Shown here: piece after piece, positions 37,238 through 49,016 of the stretch
How the letters are laid out: each line of letters starts with the position of its first letter
How positions within the stretch are numbered: position 1 is the stretch's first letter
DNA from: Chloranthus sessilifolius
Lineage: Eukaryota > Streptophyta > Magnoliopsida > Chloranthales > Chloranthaceae
Direction: 5' to 3'
Assembly (NCBI GenBank): GCA_021018995.1
Contig: CM037591.1
Location: 69,591,901 to 69,655,900, forward strand
Length of the DNA: 64,000 nucleotides
Notes under the pieces: model-generated
The model's input: the letters and a program-made list of their open reading frames with translations, nothing else
The model's database searches: none
Told to the model about the DNA's origin: nothing
Translations under genes and position numbers: made by a program

Positions 37238-37938
37238 GAGAGGCCCCCCTTCTCCCCCAAGGGGTCTGAAAATTTGGTTGAAAGAATAGAGAGCTTAAGA
37301 GAGAGAGCCCTAGTGAGAGAAAATGCCATTTATTTTCCAGAATTCCAGCAAGCTTAGATCACCTATTCCACTCCATTTCTACCATTAGATCACTCCCTTT
37401 AGCTAAAGTCTAGCCTTTGGCCTCACCCTACACTTCCTATTTTATTGAATCCTAGCATTAGAACCCATTTTCACTCCATTTAAGCCATCAGAAGCACGCC
37501 AAAGCGAAGGACTTCTACGGTGCAACAAGGGCCCGTGAGCTCCGGCTCACCCCTCTCTTCCTCTACCTTCTTGGTATTTCCCCCGTCCAAGAATTCAAGC
37601 CGTTACGCCGCCGAAATTTTGATTTGGCTCAAAGCTTGATAGGACCGTATTGCCTTCGGGCAAGGGGAAACTCCGCCCATTTATTTTGATTTTTTGGCCA
37701 TAGATAGAGAGCTATATGCGGATTGATCGGGTGCCTAAATCCTTCCCGATCGATAACCGAAGCCCCTACCCTAGAGCCTTTGGCAAAGACCGGTAAATCA
37801 GAGTCATATTTAGCACTTCGGTGCTCAAAATATTGATTTAAAGGTTTCCCGGGTCACCAAAAGCTCTGGGTGGCGACTCTACATTTCATCCAAGGCTAGC
37901 GCATCGCCGCGACGGGTTCGAGAGGATCCATGGTAGCA

Positions 37939-38473
37939 CAATCTACAATATTGTGAGAACCCAAAATTTTGATTATTTTTTAGAGTATGCCAATAAGTGA
38001 TAGTGTGAATGAAAATATTTTCTAAAAATTATAGTTTAGAAAAAATTATGGTGAATAAACTTTTCACTGATATGCACACACTCCACACTATACCGAATTG
38101 AAATTATTGTGTTCTGATAGAGGATAATTACGATGATGGAAAGTTAAGGATAACAGATTTGAAAATTTTTGAAAAATAATGAACATATAATGATTGACTG
38201 AGAAATTAGTATATAAAGAAATCTATATTTTGAATTTTTTGTTTTGAAAAATATTTTGAAAAATCAAAAATATTGGAAGTTTGTGGGTAACTTTATTGAA
38301 AATCTTTAGGAGACTACAACTCCTCCACTAGGGATCACCTAGGGGTTTAAAGGCTTGTTGCATTCGCTAAATCCAATCGTGCTCCCTACGAAAGGGGCAT
38401 TTAAAATTTTAGTTTAAGGATAGTTTAATTTTCCTTGTTTGCTAGGGACTACGAAAACTTCAGTTTAGGGATA
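37939..38473 (+). mobile_element. D3 3'-internal region
   Basis: Matches D1 minus-strand sequence near 6000-6530. It ends with a decayed polypurine tract before the LTR at 38474 and contains CTCCACTAGGGATCACCTAG, the 3'-end block shared by D, E and H. Confidence 0.7.
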
Positions 38474-39082
38474 TGATCAGTCACATAATTTACCATTTTA
38501 TCACCCTTAACTTCTTTATGCTTGGACTTATTCTACTACTAAAAAGTTAATGATGTACAGATATTAAGGAAAAATAGTAAAAGAGAGCCTAAGTGTTAAT
38601 AGTTGTCAAAAGGAACTTAAAAAGCAGTAAGAAAGACGATTGAGCGAAGAAGACGTTTTCTGCCTACTAAAAGCCAGAAAATCGTAATTTACGATTCTGC
38701 AAAAGAAACAAAAGAAGAAAAGTGAAAAATCATGATCCAGAGAATCATCAACTATGAGGAAGCTATGAAAGATAGAAAATCGTGATTAACGATTTCCTAA
38801 GAAGAGAGACAGAAATGATAAATTGTGATTAACAATTTCCTAAGAAGAGAGATAGAAATGATAAATTGTGATTAACAATTTTCCAGAAGAGAAGCTTTAC
38901 TGCTATTGTTGTTGCTGCTGACCATGTGAGAACTATCACCTCCATGAATAAAATTAGAGAACTTCTAGAATTAGGCGTCTGATGAATCATGGATCTGAGA
39001 AGATTGATGAAGATCTACTCTGAAGGACTTTGCCGCTAACGATTAAAGAGCAATCCAGAAGCACATCTACTATATAAGCAAG
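38474..39082 (+). mobile_element. D3 LTR, first part (interrupted by element C)
   Basis: Starts TGATCAGTCACATAAT. A perfect 17-bp palindrome AATCGTAATTTACGATT lies at 38680-38696, with related copies at 38777-38795 and to 38880. Continues after element C at 61373. Confidence 0.85.
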
Positions 39083-39510
39083 TGTAGATACCCAAATTTG
39101 GCCCAAGGCCCGATCGTAACACTTTTCGAGAGGGGCACACTTATGGGCTTTTAATGGCATGTATGGAACCCTTAGGAACCACCCAAAAACCCTTAGGAAT
39201 CACCCCAATCTCTTAGAAATCACCCTAGATCCCTTATGAACCTACCTCGAACCTTTACAAACTAATCCCGACCCTTAGAACCCATTTCGAATCCTAAACC
39301 GAACCCTATCAAGCTATGGATGAGGAAGGGTACACCGGAACTAGCTACAGCTGGCTACTATGAATAAATCTCATACCATTAAAAAGTACAGGGCGTCAGC
39401 TTTCCAATGGTCCAAGAATCTCCCCAATCGGAGTTGTACATAAAAAAAAAAGACGGTCTGAACCCGGAGGACAAAAGAGTAAAATCAAGTGGCCCCCCCC
39501 ATAGGGATTT

Positions 39511-39753
39511 GGCGCCACTAATAGTTCTCCCAGGCTATTTCTCCCCAGAATGGCCTGGCGCAACTAATAGTTGTGCCAACGATAATTTTGCCTGGCTCAA
39601 TTATTAGTTGCACTAGGCCACTTCTCCCAGGATTTAAGCCTGGCGCAACTAATAGTTGTGCCAGTATTAATTGTGGACCCCACCTCGGATAGCCAACTTC
39701 TAGGCACTATTTTAATGCACATTTGCCTGGCACAACTATTAGTTGCGCCAGGC
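39511..39753. repeat. Element C palindromes in the 5' LTR
   Basis: Five copies of half-site CCTGGCGCAACTA around a central W, near 39511-39530 (decayed), 39554-39580, 39591-39617, 39639-39665 and 39725-39753. The last is 29 bp with one mismatch. Confidence 0.93.
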
Positions 39754-40033
39754 ATATGAACAGTAAATGTTGGTTTTTACCCCAAATTTTGTGATTGGGG
39801 TTTGACTTGTTAACCACCTCGACCATTGGGGAGTGTTTTGCTAATTTCGTTGCACCCATTTGCACCCTATTTCTAACCCTTTAAGTGGCTTAAAGCCTCA
39901 CCCTATTATCCACTGTTGGAGGACCTTCTCACACATTTCAAGGCTCTAAAAACCCTAGGAAACCTTAGATGTGCGATTACCAAATTGCTAAACCCATTTA
40001 GCTCATTAGTAGCCTCCTAACCCACCCTTTTCC

Positions 40034-40041
40034 TATAAATA
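40034..40041 (+). promoter_or_regulatory. TATA box of C 5' LTR
   Basis: TATAAATA, matched at 60635-60642 in the 3' LTR. Confidence 0.6.
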
Positions 40042-40761
40042 GAGCCCCACTCCCCTTGGTTTAAGGGTGATAATTTTGGCCTAAGAGAGAAAGAGCTTAA
40101 AGTGAGAAGATCTTTCTCCCTTTGGTGCACACTTCCCATACAAAATCCAGAATTTCAAAACCTCCTTTGAGTGATATTTTTCACCTTAGATCCCTTAGCT
40201 TAGGAATATGCTACCCATTTACCTTCCCTCAACACTTCCTAGCTAGCAAGCCTTAGAGGTTAGACCCCCTCTTTCCACCATACAAGCCTTCAAGAGCTCA
40301 TCAAAGCAAGCCACGCAAGGCTCTCCTACGGTGCTACAAGGGCCCGAGGGCTCCGGCTCTCCCCTTTCTTCTCCTATCTCTTTCTAGCTCCATCCATCCT
40401 CCCATTAGTGCCATTACGCCGCCAACTTTTCAGTAGGGATGGAGGGCCACAAATAGGATTCTAAGCCCTTTTGGGCAAGAGAAAGTTATTTTCTTTTCTT
40501 TTACTTCATTTTATTTTTGGCCTTTAGTAGAGACCGCTTTAAGCGGGTTGATCAGGTGCCTAACACCTTCCTGATCGATAACCGAAGCCCCTACCCAAGA
40601 GCCTTTGGTGTGTACCGGAATCAGAGTCATATTTTAGCACTTCGGTGCTCATAAATCTGAACTAGGTTTCTTGGGACACCGAAAGATCTGGGTGGCGACT
40701 CTATTTTTTTTGCAAGCGGGCGCATCACCATGATGGGACCGTCACGAATCCTACGGTTTCA

Positions 40762-42250
40762 TAGATGGGGACTCTGCTGGGGATTAGCTAGTAGAGCTTC
40801 CCCTTGAGCTAGGCCTTTTTTTTTTTCCTAACATTTTATTGCTATTTTTAAAATTTATTTTCTACTATTTTTTTTTCACTCACCCTCCAATTAAGTCACT
40901 TTACTTACCCTACTTTTACGTCATTTACGAGCCTTAGCCGATTGGCGGGTCTACCTGCATATAGTCTTTAAATTTCTTTACTTTTCTATCATTTTAAGTG
41001 CCTTAGTCAATCAACGGGCCTACTTGAGCATTGCCTTTTAATTTCTTTAATTTTTCATCATTTAAAGTGCCTTAGCCGATTGGCGAGCCTACTTGTGCAA
41101 ACATATCCCAACAGTGAACGCCGACCCGTAGTGGCAGCACAAGGTTATCCCCCTCGGTCTTTGAACTAAAGAAAACATCGAAAAAAAAAAGAAAAGCTTT
41201 GAAAAAAATTATAATTGACCAAGTTAGGGAGCTTAATTAATTTGTTTTTACAGGGTAGATTTTAAAAGGGTTGGGATTAGGCAAAAACACAACCACTTGG
41301 GTCTTAGTATGGCGGCAGCCCCTAGTGGTGATGATCCAGAAAAGTCGCAGCCCACCTAGTATCTGAGAAGGCACTTGCGCCAGAGGTATATTGGGTGGGT
41401 TCCCATTCCGAAGCTTAAAACCCTTGGGGAGCGCTCTAGCGAGTTATACCGGACTCCAACCCGCTAGGTACGGTAAGGAGAGAATCGATCACTGAAAAAT
41501 AGCTCAGTTCCTGGAAGCCAAGCTTCCACAAAACCCAAAAAAAGAGACTCATTCTGGGTGTTGATAGCTGCTTTCATACATTCTGGAGCATCAATTTTTG
41601 CCTGGCGCATATATTAGTTGCGCCAGTGCAAAAAACTGGAATTTATAACTAGCGCAACTAATAGTTGCGCCAACTTTAAAATTCAAGTTTTTACCTTGGC
41701 GTAACTAATAGTTGTGCCAGTATAAAAACAGTTCCCTGCAACCTGGGCGCATGTACTAGTTGCGCCAGGTCTGTTTAACAGCACACTAACTTGAACCTGT
41801 GGCCTTCTTCACCTCCCGAGTCCCCCGATCAGTGTGCTTAGTGCCTTGTTTAGGCATCGCCATCTCCGACAACCAATACGCCCCCGCCAATCAAAAGAGA
41901 GCAACTTCTTTTTGACTTATTTCGAGGGATCGGGTTGTTTGCCTCAATTTTCGTGCCTTGAATAAATCGAAGGTTCTCTTTCGATTCTTTCGAAGTGCGT
42001 CGGAATCGTCGCCGCTGGTCATGAATGACGGTACTAGAGCCACACAAAAAGGGAATTCCAAGGCCTCGGAACCTTTGTTTTTCAAAACTTTTTCAAAAAA
42101 ATTTTAAATATATATATATAATCAAAACCCAAAAAATTTATATATAGTTTGTGGTGCCAGCACAACGGCATCATCTTGCCGTCCACCGTCCCGTAGGGGA
42201 AGGAGGAGGATATTTGGGGTTTAACCAAGGCACCCTTACCCAACCCGTTC
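40762..42250 (+). mobile_element. Element C primer binding site and leader
   Basis: Directly after the LTR, TGGGGACTCTGCTGGGGA is a plausible tRNA primer site of the Ogre/Tat kind (tRNA-Arg in that lineage, from memory). The rest is non-coding leader with four palindromes at 41601-41770. Confidence 0.65.
41601..41770. repeat. Element C palindromes in the leader
   Basis: Four copies at 41601-41626, 41652-41670 (perfect over 19 bp), 41694-41720 and 41741-41770. Confidence 0.93.
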
Positions 42251-42253
42251 CCA

Positions 42254-43963
42254 ATGGATGGCGTGGGTAGTGGACTCGGCTTACGCCGATCCTGACTCAT
42301 CCCAGCCACATTCTCCAACCCACTCCCATTCGGGAGAAGTTTTTTCCACCATCCCCCTTACCCAACCCCCCTTTACCTTTACCGGCCTATTTGGCCCTCC
42401 CATTTTCCCCCCAAAATATCCAAAGTCAAACCCCCCATTCCCCATCTTTTGCCCAAACCATACCCATGCCAAGTCCAACCCATTTCCCTTCCACTTCCAC
42501 ACAAAATTCATTCTCCCAATCCATATCCATGCCCCATTTCCCATCTTCCCCCTATAGGCCCGATCCACCCACATTCACATACACCAATTCCTCCCTATCC
42601 AACCCCCCACAAATCCCCCTATCTACTCGGGTCATGGCCATTTTGACCTGGGCCATGCCCGGTTTCTTCCAAACATCCACACCCCACCAACCACCATCCC
42701 TAAACATCCCTAATCCCTCCCCATACTTTACCCCACCTCAACTCTCCAATCCACCCCATATCCCATATCTTACTAGGGCCATGGCCGATCATACCGGGGC
42801 CATGCCCAATTTCCCCCCTCCACCCCCCCCATCCAATCCTCCTTCCATGACCATGATGGAGGAGATGTTCCAAGCCTACTCAATGTGGAAGGCTTCTCAA
42901 AACACCTCCCCTCCACCACACCCCACATCCCTAAACCCCATCTCACACCGAAGCCAATCTCCATGCCGCACTCCTCAATGACCCTCATCAACCCCCCATA
43001 ATCCACCCCATCCAAACTCCCATTACCCACATGCCCCAAGGCCAAATGGCTCAAACCCCCTTTTCCCCCACACCCCAAGGCCCATTGGCCCAAACCCCCT
43101 TGTCCCACATATCCCAGGGCCCCATGACCCAATACCCCACCACCCAAACCTACCCAAGGCCCATGGCCTAGACCTATCAAGACCCCTTGGGCCAAACCCA
43201 TCAAGGGCCCATGCCCCATACCAACCAAGGGCCCATGGCCCATACCTACCAAGGCCCATTGGGCTAGACCTATCAAGGGCCCATAGCCCAGATCAACCAA
43301 GGCCCATTGCGCCAAACCCATCAAGAGCCCATAGCCCATATCCACCAAGGCCCATTGGGCCCACCCCATCAAGGGCCCATGGCCCAGACCCACCAAGCCC
43401 CATTGACCCAAACCCACCAAGGCCCATTGGCCCAAACCTACCCAGGGCCCATGGCCCAAGCCTACCAAGGGCCCCTGGCACAAACCCATCAGTGGCACAT
43501 AGCCCAAAATGACCAAGGCTTCATGACCCAAACCCAAACCCCACACTCATACCTTCCACAATACCCCCAACATTTCACCCAACCTTCACAGCCAAGTCAA
43601 ACCCATGCCATACCCCAAACCCAATTTTCCCATGGCCCCACACCCCAAGGCCATCTCCAAACCTTCCCCCATACCCAATGGCCCCATCAGGCCCCACCTC
43701 TAAACCAAAATCCCATCACCCAACAAACCTTCACAGCCAGGTCAAACCCATGCCATACCCCAAATCCAATTTTCCCATGGCCCCACACCTCAAGGCCATC
43801 TCCAAACCTTTCATCACCCCCAATGGGTTCACCCCACCCCCACTTATGACATTCTCGTCCAACCCGGGCAACAATAATAAGAAAATCCCGCCCTCACTGC
43901 ACATTATGCCGACCAACAGTATAAGGAGGACGAGATTAGGAATAGTGGGGCCTACGCTGGGAC
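42254..43963 (+). pseudogene. Element C proline-rich N-terminal gag region with 24-bp repeats
   Basis: Pro/Ser/Thr/Gln-rich frames at 42258-42557, 42391-42981, 43307-43849 and 43678-43968 in different phases indicate one long low-complexity coding region with several frameshifts. From about 43034 to 43520 the DNA is a tandem array of about 20 units of 24 bp, translating to an 8-residue repeat HQGPLAQT with variants. A long proline-rich start before gag is common in Tat/Ogre elements. The minus-strand Gly/Leu frame over this region is a shadow of the repeat. Confidence 0.65.
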
Positions 43964-43964
43964 A

Positions 43965-45355
43965 TTGACCAGCCTTAAACCTCCTCCTATAAATGCCCAC
44001 CCCTTGGTGGCCCAAAGTGAAGTCCAACCGATGGCCGAGAAAGCAGCCCCTGCATCGAAAGAGTCAAAACAGCTAAAAGCGCAGTTGGACAAAATACAGA
44101 AGCAGCTGATGAAAATGGGTGGTGTTGAAATCTACGCCACGGACTTCACAAATTTGTGCTTGTTCGCTGAAGTCCCCCTGCCCCCCAAATTTAAAATGCC
44201 AGCCTTCGACAAATATAATGGCACTGGCAATCCTATTGTGCACTTGAAGTCCTACTATGGGGACATGTGCCAATATGGAGGGGATAAAAGACTACTAATA
44301 AAAGTCTTTCAGAAGAGTCTGACCGGGCCGACTTTGAGATGGTTCATATCTTTAGAACCATCCATGATGAAAACATGGAAGGACCTGACGCACCTCTTTC
44401 AAGAACAATATGTCTACAATATAGACATTGAGCCGCGTAAGTCAGACTTAGCCCGTTTAAAACAGAACCAGAATGAGACCTTCAGTGACTACTTGGGACG
44501 CTGGAGAGCACTTGCAGCTCAGGTTAGAAACAGAATACCAAATGATTAGCATATAGAGATGATCTCAAAGCATACTCTGCCAGTGATCTCAAACTTTTTG
44601 GTGTACCAGCAGCATTCTAGCTTTACTGATCTGGTGAGAAATGCTAACCGATATGAGGATGCCATCAGGGAGGGCCATCTGTGTAAGAACATGCCAAGTG
44701 GACCCAATGGGGTTAGGAGGTTTTCGGAGCAAAGGAATGATAAGAGAACAGGGGGTGAGGTTCAGAACATAGCCAATACCAGGCCCAATAACAACACTAC
44801 CCCATTTCAATTTCAGGCAACTCCCTTAGCACCAGTCAGGCCTGAGCAGATGCAGAGAATAGGGAATGGGCAAGGAATGCAAATGACTCTAGAGCAGAGG
44901 ATAGCTCGCTACGACCAAGTTTTTACGCCTCTGGGGCAATCATTGAGTGCACTTTTGCCTTTGTTAGTAGAAAAGGGATTAGTCACTATCCGTCAACCAC
45001 AACCACCTCCTCACCCGATCCTAAGGAATTATGGCCCGAATACCCACTGCAATTTTCATCAGGGTCCGGGTCACCCAACTGATCATTGCTTCCCCTTGAA
45101 GCATGCCATCTAGGATTTAATCGATACTGGGAAAATCATTCCCCTGCACCTACTCAGCATGCTACCGGAGGAGCAGGCCCCAGACCCACCGTCGGAATGA
45201 TAGAAGATGAGGGAGAGTTTGAATTTGACCCATCTGATTATATCAGTGATCGGGAGAGTTATGTGGCACCATTGTCAAGGAACATGGAAGAGAGGAACAT
45301 AGGGGTAATTGAACCCCTAAATTTGTTAGAATATTTCCCTAACCTAACCTCGTAA
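43965..45355 (+). pseudogene. Element C gag
   Basis: Gag core at about 44160-44540: FKMPAFDKYNGTGNPIVHLK, LTGPTLRWF, WKDLTHLFQEQYVYN and SDYLGRWRALAAQV. The reading frame continues past a TAG at 44547-44549 to YEDAIREGHLC and a zinc-knuckle-like HCNFHQGPGHPTDHCFPLKH (45050-45110), then a TAG at 45111-45113 where this lineage normally has Gln. A frameshift near 45140 leads to the frame ending at 45355. Structural protein of the virus-like particle; not functional as read. Confidence 0.85.
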
Positions 45356-45460
45356 TTTGAACCCTTAGATCTCAGGGCATACTTTCCATCCACCACATCC
45401 ATCAACTATGTACATATCAATGCATACCAACCATACATCACCACCCCCATCAATTACCCG

Positions 45461-46955
45461 ATGAGCCAACAGGCCCCCAATCCCACACCCGCGCCCATCA
45501 GTTATCAATGGCCTACGCCCATCCCATCACCCCAAGTTCTGCCTGTGAACTTCACCACTCTGGTCAATTACCTAACGGCCCATCAGATCCCCCATCTCCC
45601 ACCAGCGCCCACTAGCCATCAATGGCCTACTTTTACCTCCTTCCCTCCAATGCCACCACCCTCAAACTTCACCACCCCTATCTGGCCCGATTTTTCCACC
45701 CAACCCGCTACAACCAAAATAAATCAGGTATTGCCCACACCTCTTGAGCTTGTAATACAAGTACCAACAGCCATACCTTTCTAGCTCTCGAGACCAGCCT
45801 ATGATCCTGATCAGGTCCTGCTAAGCTACGAGCAAACAGATGTCAATGTTGGCAACACTAGCAGAGAAGGGGCAGTAGATTTTGTTACCAGGTCAGGGAG
45901 GATATCGAAGTAGCTAGAAGTGCCAGCAGCAGCGTAAGCCCAACCAGTGGGGAAGAAAGACAGTGTTGTGATCGAAAAAATGAGTCGAGAATATATACTA
46001 CAGGCTCAACTGAGAAGAAGGCCCGCCCATATAACCGTTTGGGATCTGTTGATGACGTTCCCACTCCATTTTCAAGCATTAATGGGGGCGTTAAAAAATG
46101 CACATGTATCACTCCAAGTTAGCCCAGATGAAGTCGGGCAGATAATTGGGCAAGTGATGGCTCCAAATGCCATTTCATTCTCTGATGCTAATTTACCAAA
46201 AGAAGGGTGTAGCCACTCCAACTCATTAACAGATTGGGGTCAATCAATGCATGCTGAGGCCCACCAGAACCAACGCAGGAGGGTTTGACAATACCAGGAG
46301 AGAAATAATGGGAGAAGTTGATATTGAGCTGCTGATAGGGCCAATGACCTTTTCCATCTTATTTCAAGTCATGGATATCAAATCTTTATTTAATCTATTG
46401 TTGGGGTGCCTGTGGTTGCACGAGGTCGGAGCCATACCTTCCACTTTGCACCAAAAACTCAAGTTTGCGTCTAGGCATAAAATTATTACAATCATTGGTG
46501 AGAGGTATAGCGAGAAAGAAAAAGTCTCCAATAGCATCAAAAAACTGAATGTGTTGGATATACCGCACACCGCTGAGGATGTCGACCTCCGCAATTTTAA
46601 ATATGAGGCGTCAGCGATACTCTCGGAGCCCATTGAAGGCATCATGCCTAAAACAAGAGGCGGTATGGTAGCGGCGGTAGCTATGCTCCAAAAGTGGGGC
46701 TACCAGAAAGGCCGAGGGCTCAGGCCTAGATTACAAGGCAGGAGAGAGCCACTTGTTGCTAAGGGGCAAAGAGTAAGATTTGGGCTGGGGTACAGGCCCA
46801 TAGAGGAAGTGGTCCGAGAGGCCAAAGAAAAGGCCAGGGTTGCCACAGCGGCAAGAGCACAAGGAATCAACATAGAAGAGAAACCTCGCCCTAGGCAGCA
46901 CAACTGGGATTCCTTTGTCAGCGCTGGGGTCGTAAGATCGATCAAAATGGGGTAA
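45461..46955 (+). pseudogene. Element C protease region with G-patch
   Basis: A proline-rich stretch (45461-45784) is followed by VDFVTRSGRISK (45880), typical of the start of Tat-type pol, and the pre-protease part at 45947-46220. The protease C-terminal half is at 46251-46500: FDNTRREIMGEVDIELLIGP and LLLGCLWLHEVGAIPSTLHQ. The segment that should hold the catalytic Asp between about 46220 and 46240 is missing. A G-patch follows at 46660-46800: AMLQKWGYQKGRGL and RFGLGYRP. Several frameshifts and stops. Confidence 0.8.
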
Positions 46956-47422
46956 CCCATTTGACCGCACACAATCCCACAGCCCCAATGCATCCCACCA
47001 ATCCCCATATCTCCCTTCCCAGCTTCGAAATAGATTTGGCTGCGTTATCCCTCTTCGAGGAACGACGGCCAGTACCTGAATAAACACCCCCTGTGATAAA
47101 TCACCACAAAATGGTATTGACAAAATGGGAGTCAACATGATGGAGGCTAAATCCAATGAGCCATATCAGTCAACACCCTCCATCCAAATAGGTAAAAGAG
47201 TGGCTCCTTAGGTGCGCAACTGGGCATCTTTGCCCCAAACTCTAGAAGCAGGGAGTGGCCTAAAGTTTGACACATGTTTCCTAAAAAAACAACCTATAAA
47301 AAGTGAGATAAGCCCTTGGCAGGCAATACCTTGTATATATAGTAACCCGCTTTGCCAAGGGTCCGTCTCTGTAGAAAACAAAAATCTCAAAAACATGGAA
47401 AAAATACAAAATCCCAAAAACA
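46956..47422 (+). other. Linker between protease and RT of element C
   Basis: No conserved domain. Ogre-like elements have an intron between protease and RT; this AT-rich, frame-poor stretch is where one would be, but I cannot define splice sites. Confidence 0.3.
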
Positions 47423-48500
47423 TTGAAAAAATATCAAAGTCCAAAAATATCGTCATTTAAAATTTCAGAAAAAGTTCCACAAAAGGATGCCGTAATCGAA
47501 ATACGCGTCCCACATAAAATCAACCCCTTTCCTATAGAAATACAAGAAGAGGTAGGAGTTACAAGTCTGGACAAGGAGAGTCCTTTGGAGGAGCTCCCCA
47601 ATTATCTCCTTTACCGGTTTGCCGACTTTGAGCATGGCCCTACCCTGGTTGACGAAGAGACAGAGGATATCAATTTAGGGACTGAGGAGATTCCTAGAAT
47701 AACCAAAATCGAAATGTCGTTGTCCCTTGAAGAAAGAAAAAGCATGATTGAATTCCTTCGATCATACCATGATGTTTTTGCCTGGTCCTACGAGGACATG
47801 CCTGGTCTAGATACTGATTTGGTTGAGCATGAGTTGCCTCTCTACCCTGATATGAAGCCAGTTTAGCAGAAGCTGAGACGTCTCTGATCCGAGTGGATGT
47901 TGAAAGTCAAAGATGAGGTCATCAAGTAATATGATGCCTGATTTCTCATGGTATTCAAATACCTGCAGTGGCTAGCCAATATCGTGCCCGTACCGAAGAA
48001 AGATGGAAAGGTCTGCATGTGCATCGATTTTTATAATTTGAATAGAGCGAGCCTAAAAGATGATTTCCCACTACCACACATCGACATCTTGGTCGATAAC
48101 ACTGCTAAGCACGGGATGCTTTCATTTATGGATGGATTCTCAGGATACAATCAGATCAAGATGGCAGAGGTTGGTCATGAGAAAATGACATTTATCACTC
48201 CTTGGGGAACCTTCTACTACAAAGTCATGCCGTTTGGGCTAAAGAATATCGGTGCAACATACTAGAGAGCGAAGCGAGATTGAAGTGTATGTCGATGTCG
48301 ATGATATGATAGCCAAGTCACTGGAGCGAAGCGATCACTTGGGAAACCTTTAAAAGTTGTTTCAGAGCTTGAGAAAGTATCGACTATGTCTGAATCCATA
48401 GAAGTGCGCTTTTAGTGCTATGTCCAAAAAATTGTTAGGATTCATTGTCAGCCGGAGAGGGATCGAGGTCCACCCAGTAAAAGTTAATGCCATCACTTAA
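47423..48500 (+). pseudogene. Element C reverse transcriptase
   Basis: Pre-RT acidic stretch, then SYHDVFAWSYEDMPGLD, WLANIVPVPKKDGKVCMCID, LSFMDGFSGYNQIKMA, TFITPWGTFYYKVMPFGLKN. Stops at 47864-47866 and about 47887, 47927 and 47939; TAG at 48263-48265. A deletion follows, then the catalytic YVDD region at 48288-48306, which reads YVDVDD because GTCGAT is tandemly duplicated at 48291-48302. Belongs to the Tat/Ogre group by its wording (PGLD, PVPKKDGK, DGFSGYNQI). Confidence 0.9.
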
Positions 48501-49010
48501 ATGCTGCCACCGTCTACTGAGAAGGAAGTTAGAGGGTTCTGGGACATAATACAATATATCAGTCGGTTCATTACACAGCTAACTCCAATCTGCACGCCAA
48601 TCTTCAAGCTACTAAGGAAGAACTCACCCGTTGAATGGAGCGATGACTGTCAAGCAGTGTTCAATAAAATTAAAGGCTACTTCCTTAATCCATCTTTTTT
48701 GGTACCACCCGAGCCAGGGAGACCACTCCTGATGTATCTCTCCATGACAAAAATCTCGATGGGATGTGTCTTAGGGCAGCATGATGAGACAGGAAGAAGA
48801 GAACTGGCCATTTACTATTTAAGCAAAAAGTTTACTGATTATGAAATGCACTATTCTCATCTGGAGAAAGCATACTTGGCTCTTTTATGGGCTACTCAGA
48901 GGCTCGGCCATTACTTTCTATCTCAGGCCATTCTACTCTTAGCCCAAATGGATCCATTGAAATACCTGTTCGAGAAGCCTGCTGTCACTGGGCGAACTGC
49001 ACGATGGTAA
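48501..49010 (+). pseudogene. Element C RT connection and first RNase H
   Basis: Frame with EKEVRGFWDIIQYISRFI, PLLMYLSMTKISMGCVLGQH and YYLSKKFTDYEMHYSHLEKA, ending RTARW then TAA at 49008-49010. This is the gypsy-type RNase H that in the Tat lineage acts mainly as a linker. Confidence 0.85.
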
Positions 49011-49016
49011 TTTTTA

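Larger units (their letters stand above)
36348..37938 (+). mobile_element. 3' LTR of element B
   Basis: Starts TGTAGACACCCAAATT and ends near GGTAGCA; about 1.59 kb. Organised like the C LTRs: CCCTTAG-rich repeats (36430-36530), palindrome cluster, TATA box at 37230-37237, then a conserved stretch TCGATAACCGAAGCCCCTAC and TGGGTGGCGACTCTA. The 5' half of B is not in the window. Confidence 0.85.
39083..40761 (+). mobile_element. 5' LTR of element C
   Basis: Starts TGTAGATACCCAAATT and ends CCTACGGTTTCA; matches 59830-61367. Order: degenerate ACCCTTAGAAATCACCC repeats (39160-39300), palindromes (39511-39753), TATA box at 40034-40041, conserved TCGATAACCGAAGCCCCTAC near 40575. The 5-bp flanks are GCAAG at 39078-39082 and ACAAG at 61368-61372, a target duplication with one change. 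Confidence 0.92.

Noticed and set aside
42773-43546. 257-residue minus-strand ORF rich in Gly, Leu and Trp
   Set aside because: It is the reverse shadow of the 24-bp proline-rich gag repeat; the plus frame fits element C and the minus product is pure repeat.
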